Assembly: GCA_934899185.1 (NCBI GenBank)
Contig: CAKXYI010000001.1
Coordinates: 434,001-498,000 of the forward strand
DNA from: an uncultured Lachnospiraceae bacterium
GTDB lineage: Bacteria; Bacillota; Clostridia; Lachnospirales; Lachnospiraceae
Reading direction: 5' to 3'
DNA length: 64,000 nt
Notes under the pieces: generated by a model
What the model saw: only the letters and a program-made list of their open reading frames with translations
What the model was told of the DNA's origin: nothing
The model's database searches: none
Position numbers and translations under genes: made by a program
Part shown: positions 10,284 through 19,012 of the stretch, piece after piece
Position numbering within the stretch: position 1 is the first letter of the stretch
How the letters are laid out: every line of letters begins with the position of its first letter

Positions 10284-12086
10284 TTACAAATATGAAATAT
10301 ATAGCGTGTAATAATCCAACAAAAACACAAGGGATGTCAAACCTAAGGCAGCCATTACCATATGGTTTTTATCAAACTTAATGCTTATGCCATCAATTCC
10401 CAGAGAGTAAGCCATCGGGAACAGCACCGGCAATAAATATCTTCCCTGACACCCTTGTAAGACTTGTCCTCCTACCGGTGTATATACAAGATAAAACACG
10501 GTTACAATAACCGCCACCAGAATAAGAAACGTTACCCAATGACTGATCCTAAGCCATGTAACTTTTCGCCTTTCCTCACCACGATCCAGATATAAAATAA
10601 CCGCAATAAGAATCAAGAGAAGGATTCCATAATCTCCCTGCCCTAAGTATCCCATATTCGTTGTGTAAAGCGGTGCTACATTAAATCCCAGATAACTTGC
10701 CATAAAACCGATCAACTTTTGCAGATAACTGCCCGGAAGTTGTAAGATCCACCATAATTGTTCGCTGGCGTTGATTCCCTCCCCACCTCTTGTATCTCCC
10801 ATTCCGAGCCCATGATGCAAAACCGGAAGTACAAACAGGAACAATATGATTGCCATGCCGCCGATCAAAAAGGCGTACCATACCCCTCTCTGCCGCTTGT
10901 CCTTAAATTTTTCCTTCGGAAAGAAAAACAAGGGCAATAACATCACACAATATACCCACTTTGGTATGATGCCAAGGGTAAAGCAAATGACCATCATAAA
11001 CAGATCCCGATATTGCAAGGTTTCTTCCGGTCTTTGCAGATTTCCGATATAGTAAGATGTTCCCGCCAATGTCAGTGCGATCACCCACCAATCATAACTA
11101 TAGGATGATGCAAGTACCATGGAAGTCGGTAAAAGAGCGATCACAGACATCAGGATCTTTCCATAACGCAAGCGCTTGATCGCATAATAGATGATCATTG
11201 TATATGCCAATAAGATACTCATTTTCCCCAACAAAAAGACATGGGTAAAACTCAAATGTAAGCCTTTTCCGATGATAATAGCGATTGCAGGTACAACATA
11301 TGCGATGGAATAGATTCCCCCAAGACTTTTATAGCCGATTGTCCCTTCATCATAAGGACGCAGTACCTCCTGATTGCCCGCATGGGATCTATCATAAAGC
11401 CCATTCAACACCTGACTGTATTCCTGCAATGTTTCATAGGAATATGTCTTATCCGTGATCTGCTGGTTCAACTGCGGAAAATCCTCAACCAACTTGTTCT
11501 CTGCTTCATACTTTACAGAATCAAACATGCTGACAATAGAGATCGTCCGGACAAAATGTGTTTCATCATCCCAACAAACTCCAACGATCCTTGGTGACGA
11601 CAAAATAAATGTCATCCCCAAGATCAGGGCTGTTGCAGCAAATGCCCATTCTGTCTTTTCTGCCATTTGTCTGCGCACGAGCCAAAAAGTCAGGATCAGA
11701 CTCACAACTCCGGCAAAGAAATAATATTTCCACCATGGGAAAACTGCCCCCAGCGTTGCAAGCCGGACAATGACTCCCAATCCAAGCCACAATCCAACAT
11801 AACAGGCTGCATATTTGATAATCTTTTGATGATCCTTCTTGATCTTCTGCCAGCCTTGTTCCAAATCTGCCAAGGCTTTTTCCACAGCATCGCGTGTCCA
11901 TGCAAAATGCAGCAAAATCCATGGAAAGATTATGATCCCCACAACATTAACCAACACCACCAAAACCTTATGGTATGCCAGCATACCCTCCATCCAACAC
12001 AAGGACAGATCAAATAACCCCACTAAAGCAATACAGCATACCTCAATGATCAGTGCTGTACGATTCCATTGTATTTCCTTCTTCAA
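10284..12086 (-). CDS. DUF2142 polytopic membrane protein
   Basis: 600 residues from a TTG start (GGGAAG upstream; no in-frame ATG until codon 33). About a dozen hydrophobic segments are visible, for example ALVGLFDLSLCW and the C-terminal LGLTSLVFLLDYY. The extracytoplasmic-loop motif VCWDDETHF near residue 190 is characteristic of DUF2142, a family resembling GT-C lipid-linked sugar transferases or polymerases with an acidic catalytic loop (family-level inference). It lies between GT2 genes of the same locus, so a role in modifying or polymerising the surface glycan outside the membrane is plausible but unproven. Confidence 0.82.
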   Translation of the reverse strand: MKKEIQWNRTALIIEVCCIALVGLFDLSLCWMEGMLAYHKVLVVLVNVVGIIIFPWILLHFAWTRDAVEKALADLEQGWQKIKKDHQKIIKYAACYVGLWLGLGVIVRLATLGAVFPWWKYYFFAGVVSLILTFWLVRRQMAEKTEWAFAATALILGMTFILSSPRIVGVCWDDETHFVRTISIVSMFDSVKYEAENKLVEDFPQLNQQITDKTYSYETLQEYSQVLNGLYDRSHAGNQEVLRPYDEGTIGYKSLGGIYSIAYVVPAIAIIIGKGLHLSFTHVFLLGKMSILLAYTMIIYYAIKRLRYGKILMSVIALLPTSMVLASSYSYDWWVIALTLAGTSYYIGNLQRPEETLQYRDLFMMVICFTLGIIPKWVYCVMLLPLFFFPKEKFKDKRQRGVWYAFLIGGMAIILFLFVLPVLHHGLGMGDTRGGEGINASEQLWWILQLPGSYLQKLIGFMASYLGFNVAPLYTTNMGYLGQGDYGILLLILIAVILYLDRGEERRKVTWLRISHWVTFLILVAVIVTVFYLVYTPVGGQVLQGCQGRYLLPVLFPMAYSLGIDGISIKFDKNHMVMAALGLTSLVFLLDYYTLYISYL

Positions 12087-12115
12087 AACATTCTTCCCAA
12101 TCTTACTTTATTTAT

Positions 12116-13033
12116 CTAATAGTGATACTCCGGATGTTTCCCCAATCTCCCTGCTTTGCAATCCTTTATCACATCATGCAGGATCTTTTGGTTACTCCTG
12201 CCCTGTTCCCTCGTTTCTTTCTTCCAGGTCATAAAAAAACTGAAAAGCCAAAAGACCCGATACTGCCACAGGATCACCCAGGCGGACAGGCTTCCCAAAT
12301 GCCGTTTTGCCGTATCATAACGATTGCGATAACCATAATACTGCCGCCAACTGATTCGATGTAAGACCCCTTTTGTCACCATGCCCTCCTTGGAAAGCAC
12401 CGTTTTATGATGAAGCACCGCTGCCGGCACCACCGTCACTCCACCGCACTCCTGCAAGCGCAGACAATACTCGATATCATCATACCAAAGAAAATATTCC
12501 TTTTCGGGCAGACCAATCTCCCGCATCTTCTGTCCCTGTAACAAGAGTCCACAAAAAGTTGCGGCATCGCAGGAAAAACTCTCCTTTTGGTATTCCTCGG
12601 TAGCAACATTGCTCTCCACATAAAGCAATCGGTTTGTGATCCGTCTTCTGTGGCTGACATCGATATGTCCCTCTGTCACCACTTTTCCCGCAAGACCATA
12701 AATACCCGTATGCGCATTTGCATAGTCCAATAGTTTTTCCATATAATCCGGTGCGATCATGGCATCATCATCAATGATAAGCACCCAGTCATAAGGACTT
12801 TGACCGGCACGCTGCAAGCCATCATAAAATCCACCGGCGCCGCCAAGATTTTCCGCCTCACGGATCACTTCTATATCTGTCCGCGAAGCCAGATACTCCG
12901 CCGTTCCATCCGTGCTGTGGTTATCCACCACAATAACACGCGAAAAAGGAATGGTTTGCCCGCATACGCAGGCAAGACATTCCTTTAATAATTCCAAGCG
13001 ATTATATGTTACGATAACGACTGCATTATTCAT
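12116..13033 (-). CDS. Family 2 glycosyltransferase
   Basis: 305 residues. GT2 motifs: AVVIVTYNRLELL, VVDNHSTDGT, GGAGGFYDGLQRAG, LIIDDDAMI, then EKEYFLWYDDIEYCLR and a C-terminal amphipathic tail (WVILWQYRVFWLFSFF). It is closely similar in design to the GT2 at 9312-10241, probably a paralogue. The start overlaps the 3' end of rmlB by 8 bases (ATGAATAA), so the two are translationally coupled. That favours a dTDP-rhamnose donor (inference). Confidence 0.88.
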   Translation of the reverse strand: MNNAVVIVTYNRLELLKECLACVCGQTIPFSRVIVVDNHSTDGTAEYLASRTDIEVIREAENLGGAGGFYDGLQRAGQSPYDWVLIIDDDAMIAPDYMEKLLDYANAHTGIYGLAGKVVTEGHIDVSHRRRITNRLLYVESNVATEEYQKESFSCDAATFCGLLLQGQKMREIGLPEKEYFLWYDDIEYCLRLQECGGVTVVPAAVLHHKTVLSKEGMVTKGVLHRISWRQYYGYRNRYDTAKRHLGSLSAWVILWQYRVFWLFSFFMTWKKETREQGRSNQKILHDVIKDCKAGRLGKHPEYHY

Positions 13034-14111
13034 TCTTATACATTTCCTGATAATACTTCTGATAATCTCCGGAAGTAACGTTCTTCATCCAATCTTCATG
13101 TTCAAAGAACCAGGCGATCGTCTTTTTGATACCATCCTTAAACATAGTTTCCGGTTCCCAGCCTACTTCCTTCTTGATCTTGTCAGGAGCGATGGCATAT
13201 CTTCTGTCATGTCCCTTACGATCTTCTACATACGTGATCAGATCTGTGCTGACATTGGCACGTCTTGGATCATCTGCCGGAAGCATCTCCTGCAATGTCT
13301 CGATAATGATATTGATGATCTCAATATTCTGCTTTTCATTGTGTCCACCGATATTGTATGTCTCGAAAAGTTTTCCCTTTTCCTGCACCATATCGATTCC
13401 CTTTGCATGGTCGTCTACATACAACCAGTCACGCACATTCTTACCATCACCATATACCGGCAATTTCTTGCCCTGCAGGGCATTGTTGATGATAAGCGGG
13501 ATCAACTTCTCCGGGAACTGGTAAGGTCCATAGTTGTTGGAGCAGTTGGTGATATTTGCCGGGAACTTATAAGTATCCATATAAGCCTTTACCAGCATAT
13601 CAGAGGATGCCTTACTTGCAGAGTATGGGCTATGTGGATCATATGGTGTTGTCTCATAGAAATATGCATTTGGATCATCATCCAAAGAGCCATATACTTC
13701 ATCTGTAGATACATGCAGGAACTTCTTGCCTTCCTTGAAAGTACCGTCCTCAAGTTCCCATGCTGCCTTTGCACAGTTCAGCATAACGGCTGTACCAAGG
13801 ACATTGGTCTGAACAAAGACTTCCGGATTCTTGATGGAACGATCTACATGAGACTCTGCTGCAAAATGAACCACACGGTCAATATCATTTTCTGCAAAGA
13901 TCTTGCTGATGGCTTCCTTATCGCAGATATCTGCCTTGACAAAGGTATAATTCTCTCTGTCCTCGATATCTTTCAGATTTTCAAGATTTCCTGCGTATGT
14001 CAACTTGTCCACGTTGATAATACGGATCTCATTGTCATATTTGCGGAACATATAATGAATATAATTGCTTCCAATAAATCCTGCTCCACCTGTTACTAAG
14101 TATGTTCTCAT
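13026..14111 (-). CDS. rmlB: dTDP-glucose 4,6-dehydratase RmlB
   Basis: 361 residues. Extended short-chain dehydrogenase with NAD-binding TGGAGFIGSNY at residues 7-17, the catalytic Thr-Asp-Glu in STDEVYG and YxxxK in YSASKASSD. It converts dTDP-glucose to dTDP-4-keto-6-deoxyglucose, step two of dTDP-rhamnose synthesis. The ribosome binding site AAGGAGAAG precedes the ATG. It is followed by an overlapping GT2. Confidence 0.97.
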   Translation of the reverse strand: MRTYLVTGGAGFIGSNYIHYMFRKYDNEIRIINVDKLTYAGNLENLKDIEDRENYTFVKADICDKEAISKIFAENDIDRVVHFAAESHVDRSIKNPEVFVQTNVLGTAVMLNCAKAAWELEDGTFKEGKKFLHVSTDEVYGSLDDDPNAYFYETTPYDPHSPYSASKASSDMLVKAYMDTYKFPANITNCSNNYGPYQFPEKLIPLIINNALQGKKLPVYGDGKNVRDWLYVDDHAKGIDMVQEKGKLFETYNIGGHNEKQNIEIINIIIETLQEMLPADDPRRANVSTDLITYVEDRKGHDRRYAIAPDKIKKEVGWEPETMFKDGIKKTIAWFFEHEDWMKNVTSGDYQKYYQEMYKNE

Positions 14112-14176
14112 AATCTTCTCCTTTTTGATTACTTTATCTTTATCATTTATCTAAAACAGATGACATCATCTATTTC

Positions 14177-14557
14177 TTACTTTGTCGGATCTGCTTCCTC
14201 AACTCTCACAGTTTCTTCCAAATCCTCTACTTTCTTATACAACAAGCCAACCTCCTGTGTCAAGCGTTTACACTTTCTGGTCAGATTGGAGATGACGATC
14301 GTCTGGCTGAAAATGATCATCAGGACAAACAAAAGTCCTAAGAATGTCAGCATGTTGATCGGCAGTGTAATCCCCAGCGTCTGCGACATGATCGGAAGCA
14401 ACCCCGGAAACAGATCAAAGATCAGCAACAAAAGTCCCACCAAAAACCAGATCAAAGCGTATTTCAATTCCAGCCGCTTGATGCGCACCAGATTTCCAAT
14501 ATATAAGATAGCGATGATCGCGCCGATCGCGATAACCACCTGTAATCTCAGGCTCAT
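14177..14557 (-). CDS. DUF2304 small membrane protein
   Basis: 126 residues with three hydrophobic segments (QVVIAIGAIIAILYIG, YALIWFLVGLLLLIF, LGLLFVLMIIF) and a C-terminal coiled-coil-like stretch (LTRKCKRLTQEVGLLYKKVEDLEE). This matches the DUF2304 family, which commonly sits beside polyprenyl-phosphate GT2 enzymes and is thought to support lipid-linked sugar transfer. Here it is 10 bases downstream of such a GT2 gene, with a GGGAGGT site before the ATG. Confidence 0.8.
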   Translation of the reverse strand: MSLRLQVVIAIGAIIAILYIGNLVRIKRLELKYALIWFLVGLLLLIFDLFPGLLPIMSQTLGITLPINMLTFLGLLFVLMIIFSQTIVISNLTRKCKRLTQEVGLLYKKVEDLEETVRVEEADPTK

Positions 14558-14567
14558 AGTACCTCCC

Positions 14568-15260
14568 TTAATCTCCGATGGCAGTCATGATACATGCCAA
14601 AGGGACCTTGATCATATAGTAAATAGATTTCTTGAAGGAAATGGATGATTTTCCGGATGCTCTGGCTTTCATTTCCACCGGGATCTCCTTCACATAAAAT
14701 CCTTTTTTCAGGACAGTAACTGCCGTCTCCGGCTCCGGATAGTCCTTAGGATAATCGTTGGCAAACATGTGCATGACTTCCTTATCCACCATACGCATGC
14801 CGCTGGTCGGATCTGTGATCGTCTGTCCTGTCAATAAACGGATCAGCCAGGTAAAAAAACGAATACCTATGCGTCTGAGACCGGTAGACTGAAATCCCTC
14901 ACCCTCTAAAAAGCGGGAGCCGATCAGCATATTGATCCCCTCTGCCTCCATGATATCTGCCATCTTTTCCAAGAATTTGGCATCATGCTGTCCATCTCCA
15001 TCAATCTGGATCGCATAGTCATAGCCAAATCGGTGTCCATACAAGTATCCTGTCTGCACGGCAGCACCAATACCGGAATTGATACTGAGGGTCACCATAT
15101 TATAGCCCAGCCGGTCACACAATTCCTTGGTACCATCCATGGAATGATCGTTAATGATGACATAGTCAAAACTCGGCGCATTTTCTTTGATATCTTCTAC
15201 TGTCTTCTCGATCGAGCCGACCTCATTAAATGCCGGTATGATCACCAGTCGTTTCTTCAT
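14568..15260 (-). CDS. Polyprenyl-phosphate-type GT2 glycosyltransferase (DPM1-like)
   Basis: About 230 residues from the ATG at 15260, preceded by GAGGTAA; a longer frame to 15344 runs into the upstream gene and has no homologous N-terminus. KRLVIIPAFNEVGSI opens the GT2 domain, then VIINDHSMDGT, the QIDGDGQHD metal motif and SRFLEG. These resemble dolichol/undecaprenyl-phosphate mannosyl- or glucosyltransferases, which load a sugar on a lipid phosphate at the membrane. The DUF2304 partner directly downstream supports this. No C-terminal membrane segments are present. Confidence 0.85.
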   Translation of the reverse strand: MKKRLVIIPAFNEVGSIEKTVEDIKENAPSFDYVIINDHSMDGTKELCDRLGYNMVTLSINSGIGAAVQTGYLYGHRFGYDYAIQIDGDGQHDAKFLEKMADIMEAEGINMLIGSRFLEGEGFQSTGLRRIGIRFFTWLIRLLTGQTITDPTSGMRMVDKEVMHMFANDYPKDYPEPETAVTVLKKGFYVKEIPVEMKARASGKSSISFKKSIYYMIKVPLACIMTAIGD

Positions 15261-15262
15261 TG

Positions 15263-16099
15263 TTACCTCACAAAAATCTTTAGATAAATGCCTCCGAGAA
15301 AACTCATCAGCCGGCGTATCATAACACTCAGATTCACCTGCCATCTAGACAGATGTAGTTCCTTGGCATATCGTTCTACCAATCTTTTATGTTCTTCCAG
15401 ATAGACCTCTTTTTTGTCGCCATTCATAACCTGACTGGTATTCGAATCGTTTCGGATACGGAAGGAATTGAGCGGCTCATGTAATATATAGATCTTTCCC
15501 TTACAGCAAATCCGCATAAAGAAATCATAATCAATGATATAGACAAAGGAAGGATCAAAACCGCCCCATGCCTCATAAGCACTTCTGCGGATCAGGTTGG
15601 CAAGCGGCGCTCCCAGATAATCTCTGGTAAAGACGGAAAAGCGACAGGCTTTCCTACCTTCCACAAGACCACTTGCGTGATAGCGCTTATAATAGCCAGT
15701 GGTCTTGCCATGCATGTCCACAAAGCGCGTATCCGTCTGCACCAGATTTGCCTCCGGATACCTCTCCATGATCTCCACTTCTCTTGCCAGCAGAGTCTCA
15801 TGGATCAGATCATCCGCGCATAAGAGTTTGATAAAGTCTCCCCTGCAAAGTTCCATACAGTGGTTCCAATTGCCTGCCATACCAAGATTTTTTTCGTTCT
15901 GATATAGATGCAAGCGATCGTCCCCTGCCTGCCTGGCAAAAGTCTCCACCACCTGATAAGTATCATCCATCGACCGATCATCCACAACGATCAATTCGAG
16001 ATTCTGATAAGTCTGTGTCAGAACGGATTGTATGGTTTCTAGGATCGTATCCGCATTGTTATATGCCGGGATACAAACACTGACAAGCGGCGATTCCAT
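15263..16099 (-). CDS. Family 2 glycosyltransferase
   Basis: 278 residues from the ATG at 16099, which shares one base with the rmlD stop (TAATG). The domain starts with PLVSVCIPAYNNADTI, then VVDDRSMDDT, the CADD metal motif and a late YIIDYDFFMR. Typical GT2 that adds one sugar during surface polysaccharide repeat assembly. It is tightly coupled to rmlD, suggesting a rhamnosyltransferase (inference). Confidence 0.86.
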   Translation of the reverse strand: MESPLVSVCIPAYNNADTILETIQSVLTQTYQNLELIVVDDRSMDDTYQVVETFARQAGDDRLHLYQNEKNLGMAGNWNHCMELCRGDFIKLLCADDLIHETLLAREVEIMERYPEANLVQTDTRFVDMHGKTTGYYKRYHASGLVEGRKACRFSVFTRDYLGAPLANLIRRSAYEAWGGFDPSFVYIIDYDFFMRICCKGKIYILHEPLNSFRIRNDSNTSQVMNGDKKEVYLEEHKRLVERYAKELHLSRWQVNLSVMIRRLMSFLGGIYLKIFVR

Positions 16100-16983
16100 T
16101 AGCAATTCTCCATGTCAAAATCTTTTAAATAGACATCCAGTGCATCTTCCCAATTTGCCATGGCAAACTGATCTGTTGTCAGGCGCAGCATGTAGTTATC
16201 CAGATTTGAGTATGCCGGACGTTTTGCTGCCTCCGGGTTCATATTGGCATACTCCTGACTGGTAATGTGATTGACCTTGGTCTTAATTCCCAGTTTCTTG
16301 TAAAATGCCTCAGTGAAGTCTGCCCAGTTTGTCTCACCTTCACAGGTTGCATGGAAGATACCATAGTTGTCTGTTCCTTCCAGGAAATGGATCATCTTGG
16401 CAAGTTCTACTGCCGAAGTCGGAGATCCAAACTGATCGCATACCACAGACACCTCATCATGTGTCTTGGATGCACGCACCATAGTCTTAACAAAATTCTT
16501 GCCATCGCCATACAGCCATGCTGTACGAAGAATAAAGAACTTCTCTGCAAACTGACGTACAAAATGTTCGCCCTCTAACTTGGTCTTGCCATAGGCACTG
16601 ATCGGATTCGGCTCATCAAACTCTGTACGTGGCGCGCGCTCTGTTCCGGCAAAGACATAGTCGGTAGAAACATGTACCAGTTTTGCCCCTATGGTCGTTG
16701 CAGCGATTGCAAGATTACGTGGTCCAATCGCATTGATCCTGTAAGCAAGATCCCACATTTTTTCACAGCCGTCTACATTGGTCAGTGCTGCGCAGTTGAT
16801 GATGACATCCGGCTTTTTATCCAAAGCCAAGGTCATGACTGCATCAATATCTGTAATATCCAAAGAAGTGATATTTTCTCCCTCTGCTACGTCTGTCAGA
16901 ATAAATTCCACCTGACCTGCATATTCCTTTTGAATTGCTCGCCCAAGCTGTCCGTTACAGCCCGTCACAAGTATCTTTTTCAT
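16099..16983 (-). CDS. rmlD: dTDP-4-dehydrorhamnose reductase RmlD
   Basis: 294 residues. NAD(P)-binding VTGCNGQLGRAI at the N-terminus, catalytic STDYVFAG and YGKTKLEGE. It performs the last step to dTDP-L-rhamnose. It starts 18 bases after the leuA stop with no visible terminator between, so it may be read from the leuA side as well. The 3,5-epimerase gene rmlC that should act before it is not present in this window. Confidence 0.96.
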   Translation of the reverse strand: MKKILVTGCNGQLGRAIQKEYAGQVEFILTDVAEGENITSLDITDIDAVMTLALDKKPDVIINCAALTNVDGCEKMWDLAYRINAIGPRNLAIAATTIGAKLVHVSTDYVFAGTERAPRTEFDEPNPISAYGKTKLEGEHFVRQFAEKFFILRTAWLYGDGKNFVKTMVRASKTHDEVSVVCDQFGSPTSAVELAKMIHFLEGTDNYGIFHATCEGETNWADFTEAFYKKLGIKTKVNHITSQEYANMNPEAAKRPAYSNLDNYMLRLTTDQFAMANWEDALDVYLKDFDMENC

Positions 16984-17001
16984 ATTATCTGCCCTTTCTA
17001 T

Positions 17002-18684
17002 TTATACATAGTCATTTGCCTTTTTTGCAAGCCGGTTCATAGCAGAGAACATACCGCGTATGGATGCTCTCGTAATGTTTGAACTAACGCCCACGCCAAA
17101 GGTAATATTCCCGCTGCGGTTGTCACGCATCTCAATGTAGGCTGCCGCCTTTGCACCTGATCCCTTGCCCAGAGAATGTTCACTATAATCCAGCACAGAG
17201 AAATCAACCTGCGGTACACACTGCTTGACTGCAAGTTTTACCGCATCGATTGGTCCGTTACCATCTGCCTCGGAATGGATTGCCTTGCCATTGTACTTAA
17301 AGTCGAGCGCTACGTGTGTCTCATCATCTGCCATATTGTCATCAATATCCACAAAGACAAGTTCAAATGGCATTTTGTTCTCAAGGTATTCTTTTTTGAA
17401 GGCTTCCATCATCTTTTGCGGCTCAACCTCGCCGCCTTCCTGCTCGGAAATATATTGGATGACATCTGCAAATTCTCTCTGCATCTTCTTTGGCAGTTTG
17501 TAGCCATAGACGGTATCCATCACAAAGGCAACGCCGCCCTTTCCGGACTGGCTGTTGATACGGACCACCGGCTCATATTTTCTGCCAATGTCTGCCGGAT
17601 CGATCGGAAGATATGGGACTTCCCAATATTCATTCCCGCGCTCTTGCATCGCATGTACGCCCTTATTGATGGCATCCTGATGGGAACCGGAGAAAGCGGT
17701 AAATACCAGTTTGCCGGCATAAGGATGACGCATATCTACATGCATCTTGCAACATCTCTCATAGATCTCAACAATCTCCTTGACATCCTCGATCTCCAAT
17801 TCCGGATTGATGCCTTGGGAGAACATATTGTAAGCGACCGTCAGAATATCCACATTACCGGTACGCTCGCCATTGCCGAGCAAAGTACCTTCAACACGGT
17901 CTGCGCCGGCAAGCAGTGCCAATTCCGTGATGGCAACACCGGTACCGCGGTCGTTGTGCGGATGCACACTCAAGATGATATTATCACGATCCTCAAAATG
18001 GGTACTCATCCATTCGATCTGATCGGCATATACATTCGGTGTATTCATTTCCACTGTCGCAGGCAGGTTAAAGATGATCGGTGCATCCGTCGCATGATCC
18101 CATTCTTTCTGCACAGCCGTACAGATGCGGAGTGCAAAATCTACCTCTGTACCGGTAAAACTCTCCGGTGAATATTCCAACTGCACATTACCGTCAAAAT
18201 CTGCCAGATGCTCTTTGACCATACGTGTTCCTGCGATGGCAATGTCAATGATCTCATCCTGGCTCTTGTGAAATACCACATCCCTTTGCAGAGTAGATGT
18301 GGAGTTGTAGATATGAACCACAACATTCTTGATTCCCTGGATAGCCTCAAAGGTACGGTCCACCAGTTCCTGACGACACTGGGTCAGCACCTGTACTTTG
18401 ACATCATCCGGGATCTTATGCTCTGCTACTAACTTGCGCAAGAAATCATATTCGATCTGTGATGCGGCCGGGAAACCAATCTCGATCTCCTTAAAGCCTA
18501 AACGAAGCAAAAGATCGAACATCTCCATCTTTTCATCTACATTCATCGGCTCGATCAGCGCCTGGTTACCGTCACGCAGATCCACGCTACACCAGATCGG
18601 TGCCTTTTCAATCTGCTTATCCGGCCAGGTACGCTCCGGGAACTTCAAAACCGGGTTTCTCTTATATCTCTTATAATTTAACAT
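17002..18684 (-). CDS. leuA: 2-isopropylmalate synthase
   Basis: 560 residues, the longer LeuA class. Catalyses acetyl-CoA + 2-oxoisovalerate to 2-isopropylmalate, committing carbon to leucine. The HMGL-like TIM barrel starts with WCSVDLRDGNQAL and has metal-binding HPHNDRGTGVA and LLGNGERTGNVD. The C-terminal regulatory domain (about residues 430-555) ends in GVGVSSNITRASIRG. No T-box or leader peptide fits in the 52 bases upstream, so leucine control is not evident. It is unusual in sitting between HPr and rmlD. Confidence 0.96.
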   Translation of the reverse strand: MLNYKRYKRNPVLKFPERTWPDKQIEKAPIWCSVDLRDGNQALIEPMNVDEKMEMFDLLLRLGFKEIEIGFPAASQIEYDFLRKLVAEHKIPDDVKVQVLTQCRQELVDRTFEAIQGIKNVVVHIYNSTSTLQRDVVFHKSQDEIIDIAIAGTRMVKEHLADFDGNVQLEYSPESFTGTEVDFALRICTAVQKEWDHATDAPIIFNLPATVEMNTPNVYADQIEWMSTHFEDRDNIILSVHPHNDRGTGVAITELALLAGADRVEGTLLGNGERTGNVDILTVAYNMFSQGINPELEIEDVKEIVEIYERCCKMHVDMRHPYAGKLVFTAFSGSHQDAINKGVHAMQERGNEYWEVPYLPIDPADIGRKYEPVVRINSQSGKGGVAFVMDTVYGYKLPKKMQREFADVIQYISEQEGGEVEPQKMMEAFKKEYLENKMPFELVFVDIDDNMADDETHVALDFKYNGKAIHSEADGNGPIDAVKLAVKQCVPQVDFSVLDYSEHSLGKGSGAKAAAYIEMRDNRSGNITFGVGVSSNITRASIRGMFSAMNRLAKKANDYV

Positions 18685-18736
18685 TTCTAAATTCCTTCTT
18701 TCTTATACTTGCGGCAAGAAATCAGCCTTTTTACTT

Positions 18737-19003
18737 TTATTCTCCAAATCCGTTTTCTACCAATGTCACCAATGCCTTCAGGGCTTCTTCTTCATCTTCG
18801 CCCTCACAGACGATCTCGATCTCATCACCGGATTTGATGCAGGCGCCAAGCACGCTCAAGACACTCTTAGCGTTGGCTGTGCCACTTGCTCCATAATGAA
18901 ATGTGATACTGGATGTGTATTTCATTGCCTCCTGGCAAAAGATTCCCGCTGGTCTTAAATGAAGGCCTGTGGGATTGATAATCTGTACCTTCTGTGTAAC
19001 CAT
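18737..19003 (-). CDS. ptsH: HPr family phosphocarrier protein
   Basis: 88 residues. The active-site histidine is His15 in GLHLRPAG. The regulatory serine equivalent to Ser46 is present in AKSVLSVLGA, so both PEP-dependent and HPr kinase phosphorylation are possible. It passes phosphate from enzyme I to sugar EIIA domains and, as Ser-P form, serves CcpA in Firmicutes. The AGGAGGTT site is ideal. It lies 10 bases after glmM. Because ptsI is absent here, this could be an additional HPr rather than the main one. Confidence 0.9.
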   Translation of the reverse strand: MVTQKVQIINPTGLHLRPAGIFCQEAMKYTSSITFHYGASGTANAKSVLSVLGACIKSGDEIEIVCEGEDEEEALKALVTLVENGFGE

Positions 19004-19012
19004 GACAACCTC

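Noticed and set aside
12912-14099. 395-residue plus-strand frame opposite rmlB
   Set aside because: Antisense shadow of the conserved rmlB; no family resemblance and no ribosome site.
17176-18171. 331-residue plus-strand frame opposite leuA
   Set aside because: Antisense of leuA, which has all family motifs.
18685-18736. T-box or leucine leader before leuA
   Set aside because: Only 52 bases, with no leucine-codon run, terminator or T-box sequence.
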